From Melioribacter sp. (GTDB lineage: Bacteria > Bacteroidota > Ignavibacteria > Ignavibacteriales > Melioribacteraceae): a stretch of 64,000 bases of DNA. The DNA lies in contig JAOACD010000016.1 of NCBI GenBank assembly GCA_026417975.1, positions 62,001 to 126,000 on the forward strand, in the 5' to 3' direction. Below, in pieces: positions 9,008 to 17,887 of this stretch. Under the pieces are notes generated by a model. It saw only the letters and a list, made by a program, of their open reading frames with translations. It was not told the origin of the DNA and did no database searches. The position numbers and the translations under genes were made by a program. The first letter of the stretch is position 1. Each line of letters starts with the position of its first letter.

Positions 9008-9667
9008 CTATACTAAACCAGTATCAATTATTTCGCTAATTTCTTTGATTTTTGATTTGTAGTATTCTGATTTTTCTGGATTGATATTGATTAATTCCTT
9101 ATAGACAGAAATTGCATCCTTGAAATTCTTCTGTGATTCGTAAATTTTTGCTAGTGTTTCAGATACTATTTTTTTCCCAGTATATTCAGGAATTTCGATT
9201 TCATCCTCATAATCCTCGCTTGGCTTATAACTTATTCTTGCTTTGCTTAATTGTTCTGCTAGAATTTCTAATTTATCTTCAATATTTTCTTCATTTACTT
9301 TATATTCTTCTTTCCAGATTGCACGTTGCTTAACCTCTTTCAATGAGTTTCTTTCTTCAATAATTCTTTGAACTTTGTTAATGTAATAATTTTTTGTTTC
9401 ATCACAATTTAATAGTGTACATCCTTTTTTTATTAGTTCGAGTGATTCATTATCTTCACCGCAGTAAGCTTTAGCTATGGCAAGTATAAAATAGGGGGCA
9501 GGATAATCGGGGAATTTTTTTATTCCTATTTCTAAAATTTTAATAGCTTCAGTAATATTATTTTCTTCTAACAAAATTGATGCAACCCTTGCAAAAAGTG
9601 GAGAGTCAGGATTAAACTCATATATTAATTTTATCTTCTCAGCAGTTTTATTAACTTTTTGATTCAC
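9008..9667 (-). CDS. TPR-repeat protein, cytosolic
   Basis: 219 residues from a GTG start, with no signal peptide. At least two tetratricopeptide-type units are visible: ASILLEENNITEAIKILEIG followed by PDYPAPYFILAIAKAYCGED near the N-terminus, and ETLAKIYESQKNFKDAISVY at the C-terminus. They are separated by a charged ~70-residue linker. TPRs are protein-interaction modules; no enzymatic function is suggested. The gene begins inside the last 17 bases of the GT2 gene, so the two are translationally coupled and the protein may assist the glycosyltransferase. That is inference from position. Confidence 0.75.
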   Translation of the reverse strand: MNQKVNKTAEKIKLIYEFNPDSPLFARVASILLEENNITEAIKILEIGIKKFPDYPAPYFILAIAKAYCGEDNESLELIKKGCTLLNCDETKNYYINKVQRIIEERNSLKEVKQRAIWKEEYKVNEENIEDKLEILAEQLSKARISYKPSEDYEDEIEIPEYTGKKIVSETLAKIYESQKNFKDAISVYKELININPEKSEYYKSKIKEISEIIDTGLV

Positions 9668-11138
9668 TTAACTTTATAGCCTGCTTTTTTAAGAATGCCT
9701 GTCTTAATGATAAAATTGAAACACTTGCAAATCCAGTAAAAAACATTAATTGGAATGGAAGAGCAGCAATTTCCATAAAGTAAATTGAAGCAATAACACC
9801 TATTAAACAATAAATAGCAAGTAATAACTCTACATAAGTAGATGCTTGTATTTTTGTGCTCTTAAAATATTTGTTTTTGATAACATTGTCGTTCTTACTT
9901 TCTAATTTAAATTTAGGAGTTCTTACAAATTCACTTTTTCTGTTTAGTAGTCCTTCAACAACTGCTCTAGTGTTGTTTAGAGCAAAGCCCATACTTCCAG
10001 CCATAAACAATGGGAATAAAGCTATTCTTTTTCTCCAATCTGGATGTACATCTTTTTGTGCAAACATATAAAACAAAAATGAACCAATAAATGCAATTAC
10101 AAAGATTGCCATTATGTTAAAGAAGTTCCAATAAGGGCCAGCATTTTTTATAAAGATTAAGGGGACATTTAATATACCAGCAAGAAGAATAAATGGAAAT
10201 ACAATATTATTTGTCAAATGAAATGTTGAATGTATTTTTAGTTTAAGAGGTATATTTGATTTCCAAACAAGAGGTAATATTTTCTTGGCAGTTTCAATTG
10301 CACCTTTTGTCCATCTAAATTGCTGAGCTTTAAGAGCATTCATTTCAGCTGGAAGCTCAGCTGGTGTGGTAAAGTCTCTTAAGAAAACAAATTTCCACCC
10401 TTTTAGTTGTGCACGATAACTTAAATCTAAATCCTCTGTTAAAGTATCACCTTCCCAGTTACCAGCATCTTCAATACAATCTTTACGCCATACGCCGCCA
10501 GTTCCATTAAAATTAATAAAGAAACCTGCTTTATTTCTTACAGTTTGCTCTATTACGAAATGTCCATCTAAAGCTAATGCTTGTATTTTTGTTAATAAAG
10601 AGTAGTCTTCGTTTAAATGTTCCCATCTTGTTTGAACCATTCCTACTTTATCGTCATAAAAATATCGAAGTGTATTTTTTAAGAAATCTTTTTTAGGAAT
10701 AAAATCTGCATCAAAAATTGCAATATATTTTCCTTTAGCTGTTTTTAATCCTTCTTTTAATGCTCCAGCTTTAAAGCCTTCCCGAGAACCTCTTCTAATA
10801 TGTTTTATATCAAAGCCTTCTTCTTGTTTTTGTTTGACTAATCTTGCAACTACTTCAACAGTTTCATCAGTAGAATCATCTAATACCTGAATTTCTAATT
10901 TATCTTTAGGATAATCAATTTGACAAACAGCATTTATTAGACGTTCTACTACATACACTTCGTTGTAAATTGGAAGTTGTATTGTTACTAATTCTTCAGG
11001 AATGTGTTCTTTTGCTTTGTGAGAGTTTTTTTTGTATTTCTCATGGTAATAAATCATTATAAAGCCATGACTACCAAAAAAAAGCAAAATTGTTAATGAA
11101 AAAATATACAAGAATAAAACTATTTCATCTATTGTCAT
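9651..11138 (-). CDS. Processive family 2 glycosyltransferase (cellulose synthase/CslA-like)
   Basis: 495 residues. An N-terminal membrane helix (~6-30) is followed by a GT-A catalytic domain with the full set of processive GT2 motifs: DDS (87-89), DAD (143-145), TED (234-236, catalytic base) and QQFRW (272-276, acceptor-binding). Membrane helices follow at about 300-350, 370-390 and 435-490. This layout matches bacterial cellulose/mannan-type synthases that polymerise and export a glycan across the inner membrane. It is shorter than BcsA and has no PilZ domain, so c-di-GMP control is not expected from the protein itself. A good ribosome-binding site (AAGAGGT) lies in the 18-bp gap after lptE. 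The polymer made is unknown; single-sugar transfer to a lipid is an alternative. Confidence 0.85.
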   Translation of the reverse strand: MTIDEIVLFLYIFSLTILLFFGSHGFIMIYYHEKYKKNSHKAKEHIPEELVTIQLPIYNEVYVVERLINAVCQIDYPKDKLEIQVLDDSTDETVEVVARLVKQKQEEGFDIKHIRRGSREGFKAGALKEGLKTAKGKYIAIFDADFIPKKDFLKNTLRYFYDDKVGMVQTRWEHLNEDYSLLTKIQALALDGHFVIEQTVRNKAGFFINFNGTGGVWRKDCIEDAGNWEGDTLTEDLDLSYRAQLKGWKFVFLRDFTTPAELPAEMNALKAQQFRWTKGAIETAKKILPLVWKSNIPLKLKIHSTFHLTNNIVFPFILLAGILNVPLIFIKNAGPYWNFFNIMAIFVIAFIGSFLFYMFAQKDVHPDWRKRIALFPLFMAGSMGFALNNTRAVVEGLLNRKSEFVRTPKFKLESKNDNVIKNKYFKSTKIQASTYVELLLAIYCLIGVIASIYFMEIAALPFQLMFFTGFASVSILSLRQAFLKKQAIKLSESKS

Positions 11139-11156
11139 AGTTATTACCTCTTAAGT

Positions 11157-11663
11157 TTACCAATTAGAAACAACACCAAGAAGTATGTCTTCAGTTATTT
11201 TATCTATTGTTTCTTCGATAGCAGTTTTACGTGCATTAATAATATTAGAAGAATCTAATTTGTAGTCAGTATAATTTGAAAAATTTCTCTCAAATATAGT
11301 TTCACGTCTAATTAAGTCTTTATATACAACATGTACATTTATTGTTATTCTTTGAGCTGTTATCTTTTCGTCGCCAGAAAAAACAGCAGGTGTTTCTGTA
11401 ATAGATGTAATTGTTCCTTCAAGAATACAGTCGGAGTTTAACTTATCTGTAACTTGCAATGAATTATCATTTATGAATTTTTGAATTAATTGATTTGTAA
11501 TTTTAATTCCTATATCAGGTTCACCAGAACCACTTTTATCTTTAAAAATTGGTATAGAAATAGTTTTTAAATGAGAAGGTATTGAAGCTCCTGTAAATGA
11601 ATATCTACAACTTTCCAAAGCGATTATAAACATTAGAAAAAGTATTTTCTTATTGAATCCCAT
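11157..11663 (-). CDS. lptE: LptE-family LPS-assembly lipoprotein
   Basis: 168 residues. The signal peptide ends in a lipobox, ALESC, with Cys19 as the lipidation site. The mature part begins RYSFTGASIPSHLKTISIP, the typical LptE opening of a short strand followed by a beta-alpha unit with FKDKSGSGEPDIG. Later LEGTITSITETP and RITINVHVVYKD fit the two-layer fold. LptE plugs the LptD barrel and helps insert LPS/LOS in the outer leaflet of the outer membrane, so this gene is good evidence that the organism is diderm and makes LPS or LOS. Its start lies inside the last codons of the sigma-54 regulator gene (14-bp overlap). Confidence 0.85.
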   Translation of the reverse strand: MGFNKKILFLMFIIALESCRYSFTGASIPSHLKTISIPIFKDKSGSGEPDIGIKITNQLIQKFINDNSLQVTDKLNSDCILEGTITSITETPAVFSGDEKITAQRITINVHVVYKDLIRRETIFERNFSNYTDYKLDSSNIINARKTAIEETIDKITEDILLGVVSNW

Positions 11664-12756
11664 ATTCTTTTAATTTTCTATAAAGTGTACGTTCACTAAT
11701 TTTTAATAGTTTCGAAGCTTCTCTTTTATTATTATGTGTATGTTTTAATGCATTAATTATTGCTCTTTTTTCAAGTTCTTCTAAAGGCAGAATTTCATCA
11801 TTTTGAAAATTTAATGAGCTATAATTTATATCTTGATTATGATTTAAAGCAATCTGTTTTAAGTCCATAAGGTCTTTTTTTATTTCTATTAATGCTCTAT
11901 AAATCATTTCTCTATCAAGTTCTTCGGGTGACCGATTTAGGTGAATAGGTAAATTTCGAGATTCTTCTTTTTTTTGTTCTAATAAAGGATAAAAGGAATA
12001 AACATCAAGAACTCCATCCTTATTAAGTGCAACAGCTGTCTCTATTACATTTTTTAGTTCTCTAATGTTTCCAGGCCAGTGATAGTTTATTAAAAGTTCT
12101 TCTGCATCTTTGGTAATTTTTGGCAAGGGAATTTTATTTTTTTCCGAAAAATTTTTTAAGAAATAATTTGTTAGTTCAAGAATGTCTCCCTTGCGATTTC
12201 TTAAAGGAGGAATATTAAGAGTTACAGCCTTTAATCTAAAATATAAATCACTTCTGAATTTTTTGGCATCTACTTCTAATTGTAGGTCTTTGTTAGTTGC
12301 GGCAATTATTCTGACGTCAACTTTAGTAACAGTTTCGCCACCAATTCTCATAAATTCCTTTGTTTCAAGAACGCGAAGTAGTTTAACTTGAGTGGTCAAA
12401 GGCATTTCTGCTATTTCATCTAAAAATAAAGTTCCGCCATCTGCAATTTCAAAGTAACCTTTTCGATCTTCTACTGCACCTGTAAAAGCTCCTTTTTTAT
12501 GACCAAATAATTCACTTTCAAGAATACCTTCAGGAATGGCACCACAGTTTACACTTATTAATTCTTTATTTGCTCTTTTGCTATAGCCATGAATTGCTCT
12601 TGCAAATACTTCTTTACCTACGCCACTTTCTCCTGTTATTAATACAGTAATATCAGACTGAGCAACTTGCATAGTAATATCAACAAGGTCTTTAATCTCT
12701 TTCGATTTACCAACAATCCCAAATTTCTTTTGAAATTCTTCTATGGTCATATTCAT
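11650..12756 (-). CDS. Sigma-54-dependent transcriptional activator without receiver domain
   Basis: 368 residues: an AAA+ domain almost from the N-terminus (Walker A GESGVGKE 42-49, the sigma-54-contacting GAFTGA loop 89-94, Walker B GGTLFLDE 107-114), then a Fis-type helix-turn-helix at ~325-366 (KREASKLLKISERTLYRKL). GAFTGA is intact, so it should remodel RNA polymerase carrying sigma-54. Unlike NtrC-type proteins there is no receiver, PAS or GAF domain: only about 12 residues precede the AAA+ region, so activity must be controlled otherwise (PspF-like). It heads the operon continuing through lptE to DUF3108. On the minus strand a TATTTTTG element (plus bases 12778-12785) ~22 bases upstream resembles the Bacteroidota -7 box. 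Confidence 0.9.
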   Translation of the reverse strand: MNMTIEEFQKKFGIVGKSKEIKDLVDITMQVAQSDITVLITGESGVGKEVFARAIHGYSKRANKELISVNCGAIPEGILESELFGHKKGAFTGAVEDRKGYFEIADGGTLFLDEIAEMPLTTQVKLLRVLETKEFMRIGGETVTKVDVRIIAATNKDLQLEVDAKKFRSDLYFRLKAVTLNIPPLRNRKGDILELTNYFLKNFSEKNKIPLPKITKDAEELLINYHWPGNIRELKNVIETAVALNKDGVLDVYSFYPLLEQKKEESRNLPIHLNRSPEELDREMIYRALIEIKKDLMDLKQIALNHNQDINYSSLNFQNDEILPLEELEKRAIINALKHTHNNKREASKLLKISERTLYRKLKEYGIQ

Positions 12757-12834
12757 TAAATTTTAAATTTGCTATTACAAAAATAATGTTTTATAAGTTA
12801 ATAACTTCAGAATTAATTCATCATATTATGAATT

Positions 12835-13599
12835 CTAAATTTTCATCCCGTCGTAACATATTACAATTTTACTCTTTTCTGCCTGCTTTAGTTTACTATG
12901 CCATTTTATTAATTCTTTTTCGCTTAGCTCGTCTATGTGAGTAAAAAGTAATTTGCTGGGTTTAATTTTCAAAAAAGCATCATAAATATCACTAAAAAGA
13001 ACATGCATAGATTCTACAATCATAATATCAATTGGTTTATCTTCGAAAAGGTATAGGTCTGATTTATTCCCAATATCTGAGCTATAAAATATTTTTTTTT
13101 GTCCAATTTTAAAATAGAAACTTGAAGAGACAAATAGTTTTTGGGAGTAATGTTTTAAGTTTTCTTTTTGAACTATATGTGAGTTTTGTCTTGCTATAAA
13201 ATTTATATTCTGGTTTATTCTTACCACTTTGTCAAAAGAAAAGCCTATGATTTCTAAATTAAAATCAAGATTTTCTTTGAACATATAAACTGAATTTATA
13301 AGCTTAATTAGTGTTTCAGTTAGATTTTTGTGGGTAAAAAGTTTTAATGTTTTTCGTCTTTTGGAAAGTTTCATTTGTGTAATTAAAGCCCCAATTCCGG
13401 TAAAGTGGTCAGCATGATAATGCGAGAACAAGACTGCATCAAGGATATTATAGTTTATTTTTTGCATAAGTAGGGCTTTAGAAATACCATCCCCTGCATC
13501 AACTAATAAATTATAGTTTTTGTACTTTATCAAAAATGATGAGTGAAACCTTTTGACACTTGTTCTACCTGAACCAGTGCCAATGAAAATTATTTTCAT
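12835..13599 (-). CDS. Metallo-beta-lactamase-fold hydrolase (RNase Z-like)
   Basis: 254 residues from the ATG at 13599 (MKIIFIGTGSG), the normal beginning of this family; an upstream ATG at 13668 would add an unlikely 23-residue extension, and AGGTT precedes the preferred ATG. Metal-binding motif HYHADH lies at residues 60-65, with later ligands suggested in SSDIGN and FTHIDE. The fold belongs to the RNase Z/ElaC and PhnP branch. The substrate could be tRNA 3' ends, cyclic nucleotides or phosphodiesters; the sequence does not decide. It is divergent from the RsbW-like gene with ~129 bp between the preferred starts. Confidence 0.8.
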   Translation of the reverse strand: MKIIFIGTGSGRTSVKRFHSSFLIKYKNYNLLVDAGDGISKALLMQKINYNILDAVLFSHYHADHFTGIGALITQMKLSKRRKTLKLFTHKNLTETLIKLINSVYMFKENLDFNLEIIGFSFDKVVRINQNINFIARQNSHIVQKENLKHYSQKLFVSSSFYFKIGQKKIFYSSDIGNKSDLYLFEDKPIDIMIVESMHVLFSDIYDAFLKIKPSKLLFTHIDELSEKELIKWHSKLKQAEKSKIVICYDGMKI

Positions 13600-13728
13600 A
13601 GCTAGCAACCTAAGATTATTGCCTTTTAAACTAATAAAATTCTTTTTTAAATAAATTCTTTTTAGCATAGGATGCTTTATACTCTAAATCCACTTTTTTA
13701 TATTAAGTACAAAGTTAATAACATTAGT

Positions 13729-14145
13729 ATGAGCGAGATAGTTATAAATATAACGAGTGATTATGATGAGGTGGTAAAGGTTAATGAAGCTGTAAAAGAA
13801 TTTTTGTTAAAAGAAAAGGTAGAAGAATTAATCCAGAATGCATTTGATATTTGTCTAACTGAAGCATTAAATAATGTTATTAAACATGCATATAAAGAAG
13901 TTAAAGGAAAATTTATACAAGTCATAATTTTAAAAGAGAAAAATTATATTGAAGCAACAATAATCGACGAAGGAGAACCTAGAAAAAATCTTGAAATAAA
14001 AAACTTAGATTTTAACCCAGAAAACATAGATAGTTTACCTGAAAGTGGGATGGGACTTTTTATAATTAAGCAACTAATGGATGAACTAGATTATTTTTCT
14101 ATCAATGGTAAAAATTATTTTATTCTTAAAAAATGGCTTTATTGA
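13729..14145 (+). CDS. RsbW-like anti-sigma/switch serine kinase (HATPase_c_2)
   Basis: 138 residues from the ATG at 13729 (MSEIVINITSDYDEV); the longer ORF from 13672 adds a non-conserved stretch. This is a GHKL ATPase domain without a membrane or dimerisation segment. The N-box is TEALNNVIKHAYK (residues ~44-56), the G1 box IIDEGEP, and the G2 box ESGMGLFIIKQLMDEL. Such proteins phosphorylate STAS anti-anti-sigma factors and hold sigma factors inactive. An RsbU-like phosphatase lies 1.5 kb downstream, which fits a partner-switching pathway, but no STAS protein is in this window. It lies 13 bp before the Sel1 gene and is probably co-transcribed. Confidence 0.85.
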   Translation: MSEIVINITSDYDEVVKVNEAVKEFLLKEKVEELIQNAFDICLTEALNNVIKHAYKEVKGKFIQVIILKEKNYIEATIIDEGEPRKNLEIKNLDFNPENIDSLPESGMGLFIIKQLMDELDYFSINGKNYFILKKWLY

Positions 14146-14158
14146 ATTTCGACTATAA

Positions 14159-15709
14159 ATGAAAAATATATTACTAAAATTGTTTCTGTTTCTCTTTTTG
14201 TTTCTACAGATTAAAATTGTTCCTCAGTATTATTCTGACAGCGATACTTTAAAGAGTCAGGCATTTAAAGGTAGTAAATCAAAAAAAGTTTACTTTAAAG
14301 CTAAATACCCTTCGTATTCTTTACTTGCTGGATATATTTTAGTTACCGAAGCAAATAGAGGGGATCCATTTGCTCAACACGAATTGGGATTAAGATATTT
14401 ACTTGGACAAGGATTTCCACCAGATACTGTGAAAGCTATATACTGGATTCGAAAAGCTGTTGATCAGAATCTACCAAGCGCAAAACATAATTATGGAATT
14501 CTTCTTTATAATGGCATCGGAGTTCCGTGGAATCCATTTGAAGCTTATCTAAATTTTAAAAGTGCTGCAAGTGCAGGTTTACCAGAGTCTCAATTTGTAT
14601 GTGGTTTATTGTTGTTAAACAACCTTATAGTAAATAAAAATTATGCAGAAGCGTATAAACTGTTGCAAAGTTCTTCAAAAGCTGGTTATGTACCAGCAAA
14701 AGAAGCTTTGGAACAGTTAAAAAAGAATGGCTATATAGCAGTATCCGACACTCTTAAAAGTATAATTTCTTCATCTAAAGTTGATGATTCTTCTCAAATA
14801 ATTCACACAGGATGGGATCTAGACTTTTATAATTTTGATGATAAAGACAAAAAAGAGTTTGATAATACACTAGAACATTTTTTGAATAAAAGAAGTAGCG
14901 AATTAAAAAGTTATTTTGGCATAGGAGAAGAAAACGAGAATGTAAATTTACCTGATACAACAGGAAAGGCTATATTGTTGTTTGCAGCTGAGAATGGAAG
15001 TCCAGAAGCTATATTTATTAAAGGAATTGCTTATGAAAAGGGAGAGGTATTTAAAAAAGATTTAATTGAAGCTGCTGCAAATTATCTTCATGCATATCGA
15101 CTTGGTTCTTATAAAGCAATGGAAAGATTTTTTAAGATGCTACAGGATAATAACTTCATTAATTTGCTCAACGATATGGTAAATAAAAATAATGCTGATG
15201 CAATGTATGTTTTAGCAGGAGCAACAGCGCTTGGGTTTGTTAATTTTATTAATGCACAGCAAGCTCTAGAGTTGTTGAAAAATGCAGTTTCAAAAAATCA
15301 TATATTGTCAATCATTGAATTAGGACTTTGTTATGCTTCTGGTTCTTTGGTTAAAAAAGATGTCAAGAAAGCTATAGAATACTGGGAATTGGCAAAAAAT
15401 ATGGGTAGCAAGGAAGCATTAATTCGTATAGCTTTTGCTGAACTTGCGGATTCTACTTTAAAAAGTAAAATGAGTGAAAATATAGAAATTCTTAAAAAAG
15501 CGGCTAATGAAGGTTCAATTCTAGCAGAAGCTTATTTAGGGTATTGTTATGAAAAAGGAATAGGGGTAAAAGAACACAAAGGGCTTGCTGCAAGTTTGTA
15601 TCGTAAAGCAGCTCAAAGAGGAAATCAAGTAGCGTATAATTCATTGAAGAGGATGTATGATGAAATTAGACCCGCCGATGAAGAATTTCAAATATTAGAG
15701 TCAGATTAA
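14159..15709 (+). CDS. Secreted Sel1-repeat (SLR) protein
   Basis: 516 residues. A signal peptide covers about residues 1-23 (a run of Leu/Phe after MKNILLK). Sel1-like repeats of ~36 residues follow in two groups. The first includes AQHELGLRYLLGQG, AKHNYGILLYNGIGV and SQFVCGLLLLNN. The second, after ~270, includes AIFIKGIAYEKGEV, SIIELGLCYASGS and AEAYLGYCYEKGIGV. The spacer between them (~190-265) is charged and lacks repeats. Sel1 repeats are alpha-alpha scaffolds used for protein contacts, in bacteria often periplasmic and linked to signalling. The 3' end overlaps the RsbU-like gene by 4 bases (shared TTAA stop), tail to tail. No enzymatic function is visible. Confidence 0.8.
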   Translation: MKNILLKLFLFLFLFLQIKIVPQYYSDSDTLKSQAFKGSKSKKVYFKAKYPSYSLLAGYILVTEANRGDPFAQHELGLRYLLGQGFPPDTVKAIYWIRKAVDQNLPSAKHNYGILLYNGIGVPWNPFEAYLNFKSAASAGLPESQFVCGLLLLNNLIVNKNYAEAYKLLQSSSKAGYVPAKEALEQLKKNGYIAVSDTLKSIISSSKVDDSSQIIHTGWDLDFYNFDDKDKKEFDNTLEHFLNKRSSELKSYFGIGEENENVNLPDTTGKAILLFAAENGSPEAIFIKGIAYEKGEVFKKDLIEAAANYLHAYRLGSYKAMERFFKMLQDNNFINLLNDMVNKNNADAMYVLAGATALGFVNFINAQQALELLKNAVSKNHILSIIELGLCYASGSLVKKDVKKAIEYWELAKNMGSKEALIRIAFAELADSTLKSKMSENIEILKKAANEGSILAEAYLGYCYEKGIGVKEHKGLAASLYRKAAQRGNQVAYNSLKRMYDEIRPADEEFQILESD

Positions 15710-16788
15710 ACAGTTTTCATTACAACTAAAGTTAAATCATCACTTTGCATCGCACTGCTTCTAAAAAAAGATATTTCATTTAATATTATGTTTTTAATCT
15801 CTTCAGCTGTTGCAATAGAATTATTTTTTATGATTTTTTGTAGTTTTTCTATACCGAAGAGATCTTTTTTAGTATTCATTGTTTCTGTTACTCCATCAGA
15901 AAAAATTATAATAATATCTCCAATATCAGGTTTTATATTGAACACTTCAATTGCTTTTTCAAATAAACCTTTATCGTTCATACCTATTGCAATTCCAGGA
16001 GGACTAATTAATATGCAATTATTTTCTTTGCGTTTATAGTAGATAATAGGAGGATGACCAGCTCTTGCAATAGATAAGGAATTATCTTTTTCAATAGACA
16101 CGATTGTAATTGTTAGAAAAAATTCTTTATGTAAATTTTTTGAAAAGTATTTATTTAGATTAATCAATATATCTTTGATGTCGTTGTAAAAGTCTAATAG
16201 AAAATGAATTATAGATTGAATTCGAACCATGTGAAGAGCTGCCGCCATGCCTTTGCCTGAGATATCACCTACAATTATATAGACTTTTTCATTTTTTTCG
16301 ATAATGTCAAAATAATCTCCTCCTACTTCACGGGCAGGCTCATAAAAGGTTCCTATCTGGAAGTTTTTTATTTGTGAAGAATGATTTGGTATTAATTCAA
16401 ATTGAATTTTGCGAGCAATTTCTAATTCACTTTTAGCAGATAATTTATCTGCTAATTCAAAAGCTAAAAGTAAATTTAATATTACAAAAGAAAGTAATAA
16501 ATAAAGAGAATATGGTTCATTGTAACTAATAAAAAAGAAAAACAAAGCAATCAAATAAAAAATCCTTCTAGCTGGAGATAGTTTTAGAATAAAAGCATTA
16601 AATAGACTTCTAAGAAAAATAATACTCCTAATAAGTTTATTTTTAGATGTCTCTGTTTTTGGTATTCCACTCTTAAAAAATTCATAAACTTCATTGGCTT
16701 CCTGTTTAATAAGTCTTTCTATTTCTTGATAACTTAGATCACTTGTATATAAATCAAAAAGTCGTTTTACAGGATTTTTAGAAGTCAT
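15706..16788 (-). CDS. RsbU/SpoIIE-type PP2C serine phosphatase, membrane-anchored
   Basis: 360 residues. The N-terminal ~70 residues are cytosolic and unidentified; two or three membrane helices occupy ~72-112; a short linker (KSELEIARKIQFELIP) leads to the SpoIIE-type PP2C domain. Metal-binding motifs are intact: GGDYFD (156-161), GDISGKG (174-180), FSDGVTE (~300) and DDLTLVV (~351-357). The enzyme dephosphorylates STAS anti-anti-sigma proteins, releasing sigma factors in the partner-switching scheme. The sensory input is probably the N-terminal membrane region. With the RsbW-like kinase close by, the two are likely opposing activities of one pathway, though they lie on opposite strands. 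Confidence 0.88.
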   Translation of the reverse strand: MTSKNPVKRLFDLYTSDLSYQEIERLIKQEANEVYEFFKSGIPKTETSKNKLIRSIIFLRSLFNAFILKLSPARRIFYLIALFFFFISYNEPYSLYLLLSFVILNLLLAFELADKLSAKSELEIARKIQFELIPNHSSQIKNFQIGTFYEPAREVGGDYFDIIEKNEKVYIIVGDISGKGMAAALHMVRIQSIIHFLLDFYNDIKDILINLNKYFSKNLHKEFFLTITIVSIEKDNSLSIARAGHPPIIYYKRKENNCILISPPGIAIGMNDKGLFEKAIEVFNIKPDIGDIIIIFSDGVTETMNTKKDLFGIEKLQKIIKNNSIATAEEIKNIILNEISFFRSSAMQSDDLTLVVMKTV

Positions 16789-16992
16789 ATTATCACTTGA
16801 AAATTGTTTTATAAATTTTTAGACGTAATGAAGTTAACTTAGTTTTAATTTTTATTTTGTATTAATGAATTTTTAAAGTATGGGTTTCAAACATAATAAT
16901 TGAGTAAAAGTAGATTTTTAAGCCTCTCTTAGTATTTACTTGATGTAAATTTTTTTTATTCATATCATAATATAAAGAGATTTTATTTAAAG

Positions 16993-17376
16993 ATGGGAAT
17001 TCAGCAACTATTAATAATAGCAGTAAGCATTATCATTTTAGGATTATCGATTTATATAAGTTATTATTTTATTCAATATTATCTTCAAACATCAAACAGA
17101 GAGGAATTAATTACTACTCTAAATAAATTATGTCTTTCAGCACAGCAATATTATAGGAAGCCAAGAGAGCAAGGAGGTGGTGCAGGTTCTTTTTTGGGTT
17201 GGAGTTTACCTCAAGAATTTAAAAACTATAAAAATGGAATTATAAGAGCTATAGTTAAAAATGATGAAGTAAATTTTAATGCTATAGGAAATTACTTAGG
17301 AATAGATAATGACTACAGGGTTAATGTTGATGCTGTTGTAAATTCAAGTGAAGTTAGAATAATTGTGGTAAATTAA
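16993..17376 (+). CDS. Small membrane-anchored protein with pilin-like layout, unknown function
   Basis: 127 residues. A single N-terminal helix (IQQLLIIAVSIIILGLSIYI, ~3-22) is followed by a soluble part with LCLSAQQYYRKPREQGGGAG and a short beta-rich C-terminus ending VRIIVVN. The arrangement (hydrophobic N-terminal helix, then a helix carrying AQQYYRKP, then a compact domain) recalls type IV pilin-like proteins, but there is no basic leader with a prepilin-peptidase site. I believe similar proteins starting MG-QQLL occur as uncharacterised genes in related genomes, from memory only. It lies 1 base before the sigma-factor gene, so it is the first gene of a three-gene operon with that sigma factor and its anti-sigma protein. 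Confidence 0.6.
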   Translation: MGIQQLLIIAVSIIILGLSIYISYYFIQYYLQTSNREELITTLNKLCLSAQQYYRKPREQGGGAGSFLGWSLPQEFKNYKNGIIRAIVKNDEVNFNAIGNYLGIDNDYRVNVDAVVNSSEVRIIVVN

Positions 17377-17377
17377 A

Positions 17378-17887
17378 GTGCAATTGATTTCTGAAAATAC
17401 TAACTATGTTAATTACTTGATTGAACTTTCACAAAGTGGAAGAAAAAGTGCTTTTTTTGATTTGTGTGAAATTACATTAAAGAATGTTTTTACTACCATT
17501 TACCGTTTAGTAGCAGATTATGAACTAAGTAAAAAAATAACTAAAAAAACTTTTTTAATAGCATGGGAAAATATTAAAAACTATGATAATAAAATCTCAT
17601 TTTTATTGTGGCTTAAAGATATTGCTATAAACATCTCGCTTATTGAAATGCCTAAGTTGCCTCCTAGAAAATTGGATAATTCAATACTAAAAGAAAACAA
17701 AATAAAAAAATTAGAAAAGCTTATTATGAATCTTGATTATAAAAGAAGAATAATTTTTGTCCTTCACGATTTAGAAGGATATAGTTATGAAGAAATTTCA
17801 AAATATTTAGGGAATAATTTTATTGATGAAATTAAAACCTTGATTATAGAAACAAGAGAATACTTAATAGATGAAGTATGTGAATGA
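17378..17887 (+). CDS. ECF-type RNA polymerase sigma factor
   Basis: 169 residues from GTG immediately after the stop of the preceding gene. The sequence is divergent but shows the ECF plan: a region-2-like segment around ITKKTFLIAWENIKNYD (~50-66) and a region-4-like C-terminus, RRIIFVLHDLEGYSYEEISKYLG (split here: RRIIFVLHDLEGYSY then EEISKYLG), matching the usual VFLLRDLEGLSYEEIAEILG pattern. The region-2 DNA-melting residues are weakly conserved, so promoter specificity may be unusual. The next gene overlaps by 4 bases (ATGA) and encodes a zinc-finger anti-sigma protein, the standard partner. Confidence 0.75.
   Translation: MQLISENTNYVNYLIELSQSGRKSAFFDLCEITLKNVFTTIYRLVADYELSKKITKKTFLIAWENIKNYDNKISFLLWLKDIAINISLIEMPKLPPRKLDNSILKENKIKKLEKLIMNLDYKRRIIFVLHDLEGYSYEEISKYLGNNFIDEIKTLIIETREYLIDEVCE

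Noticed and set aside
16789-16992. A tRNA or small RNA gene in the gap between the phosphatase and the pilin-like gene
   Set aside because: No cloverleaf or conserved T-arm sequence and no strong hairpin; only AT-rich divergent control DNA.
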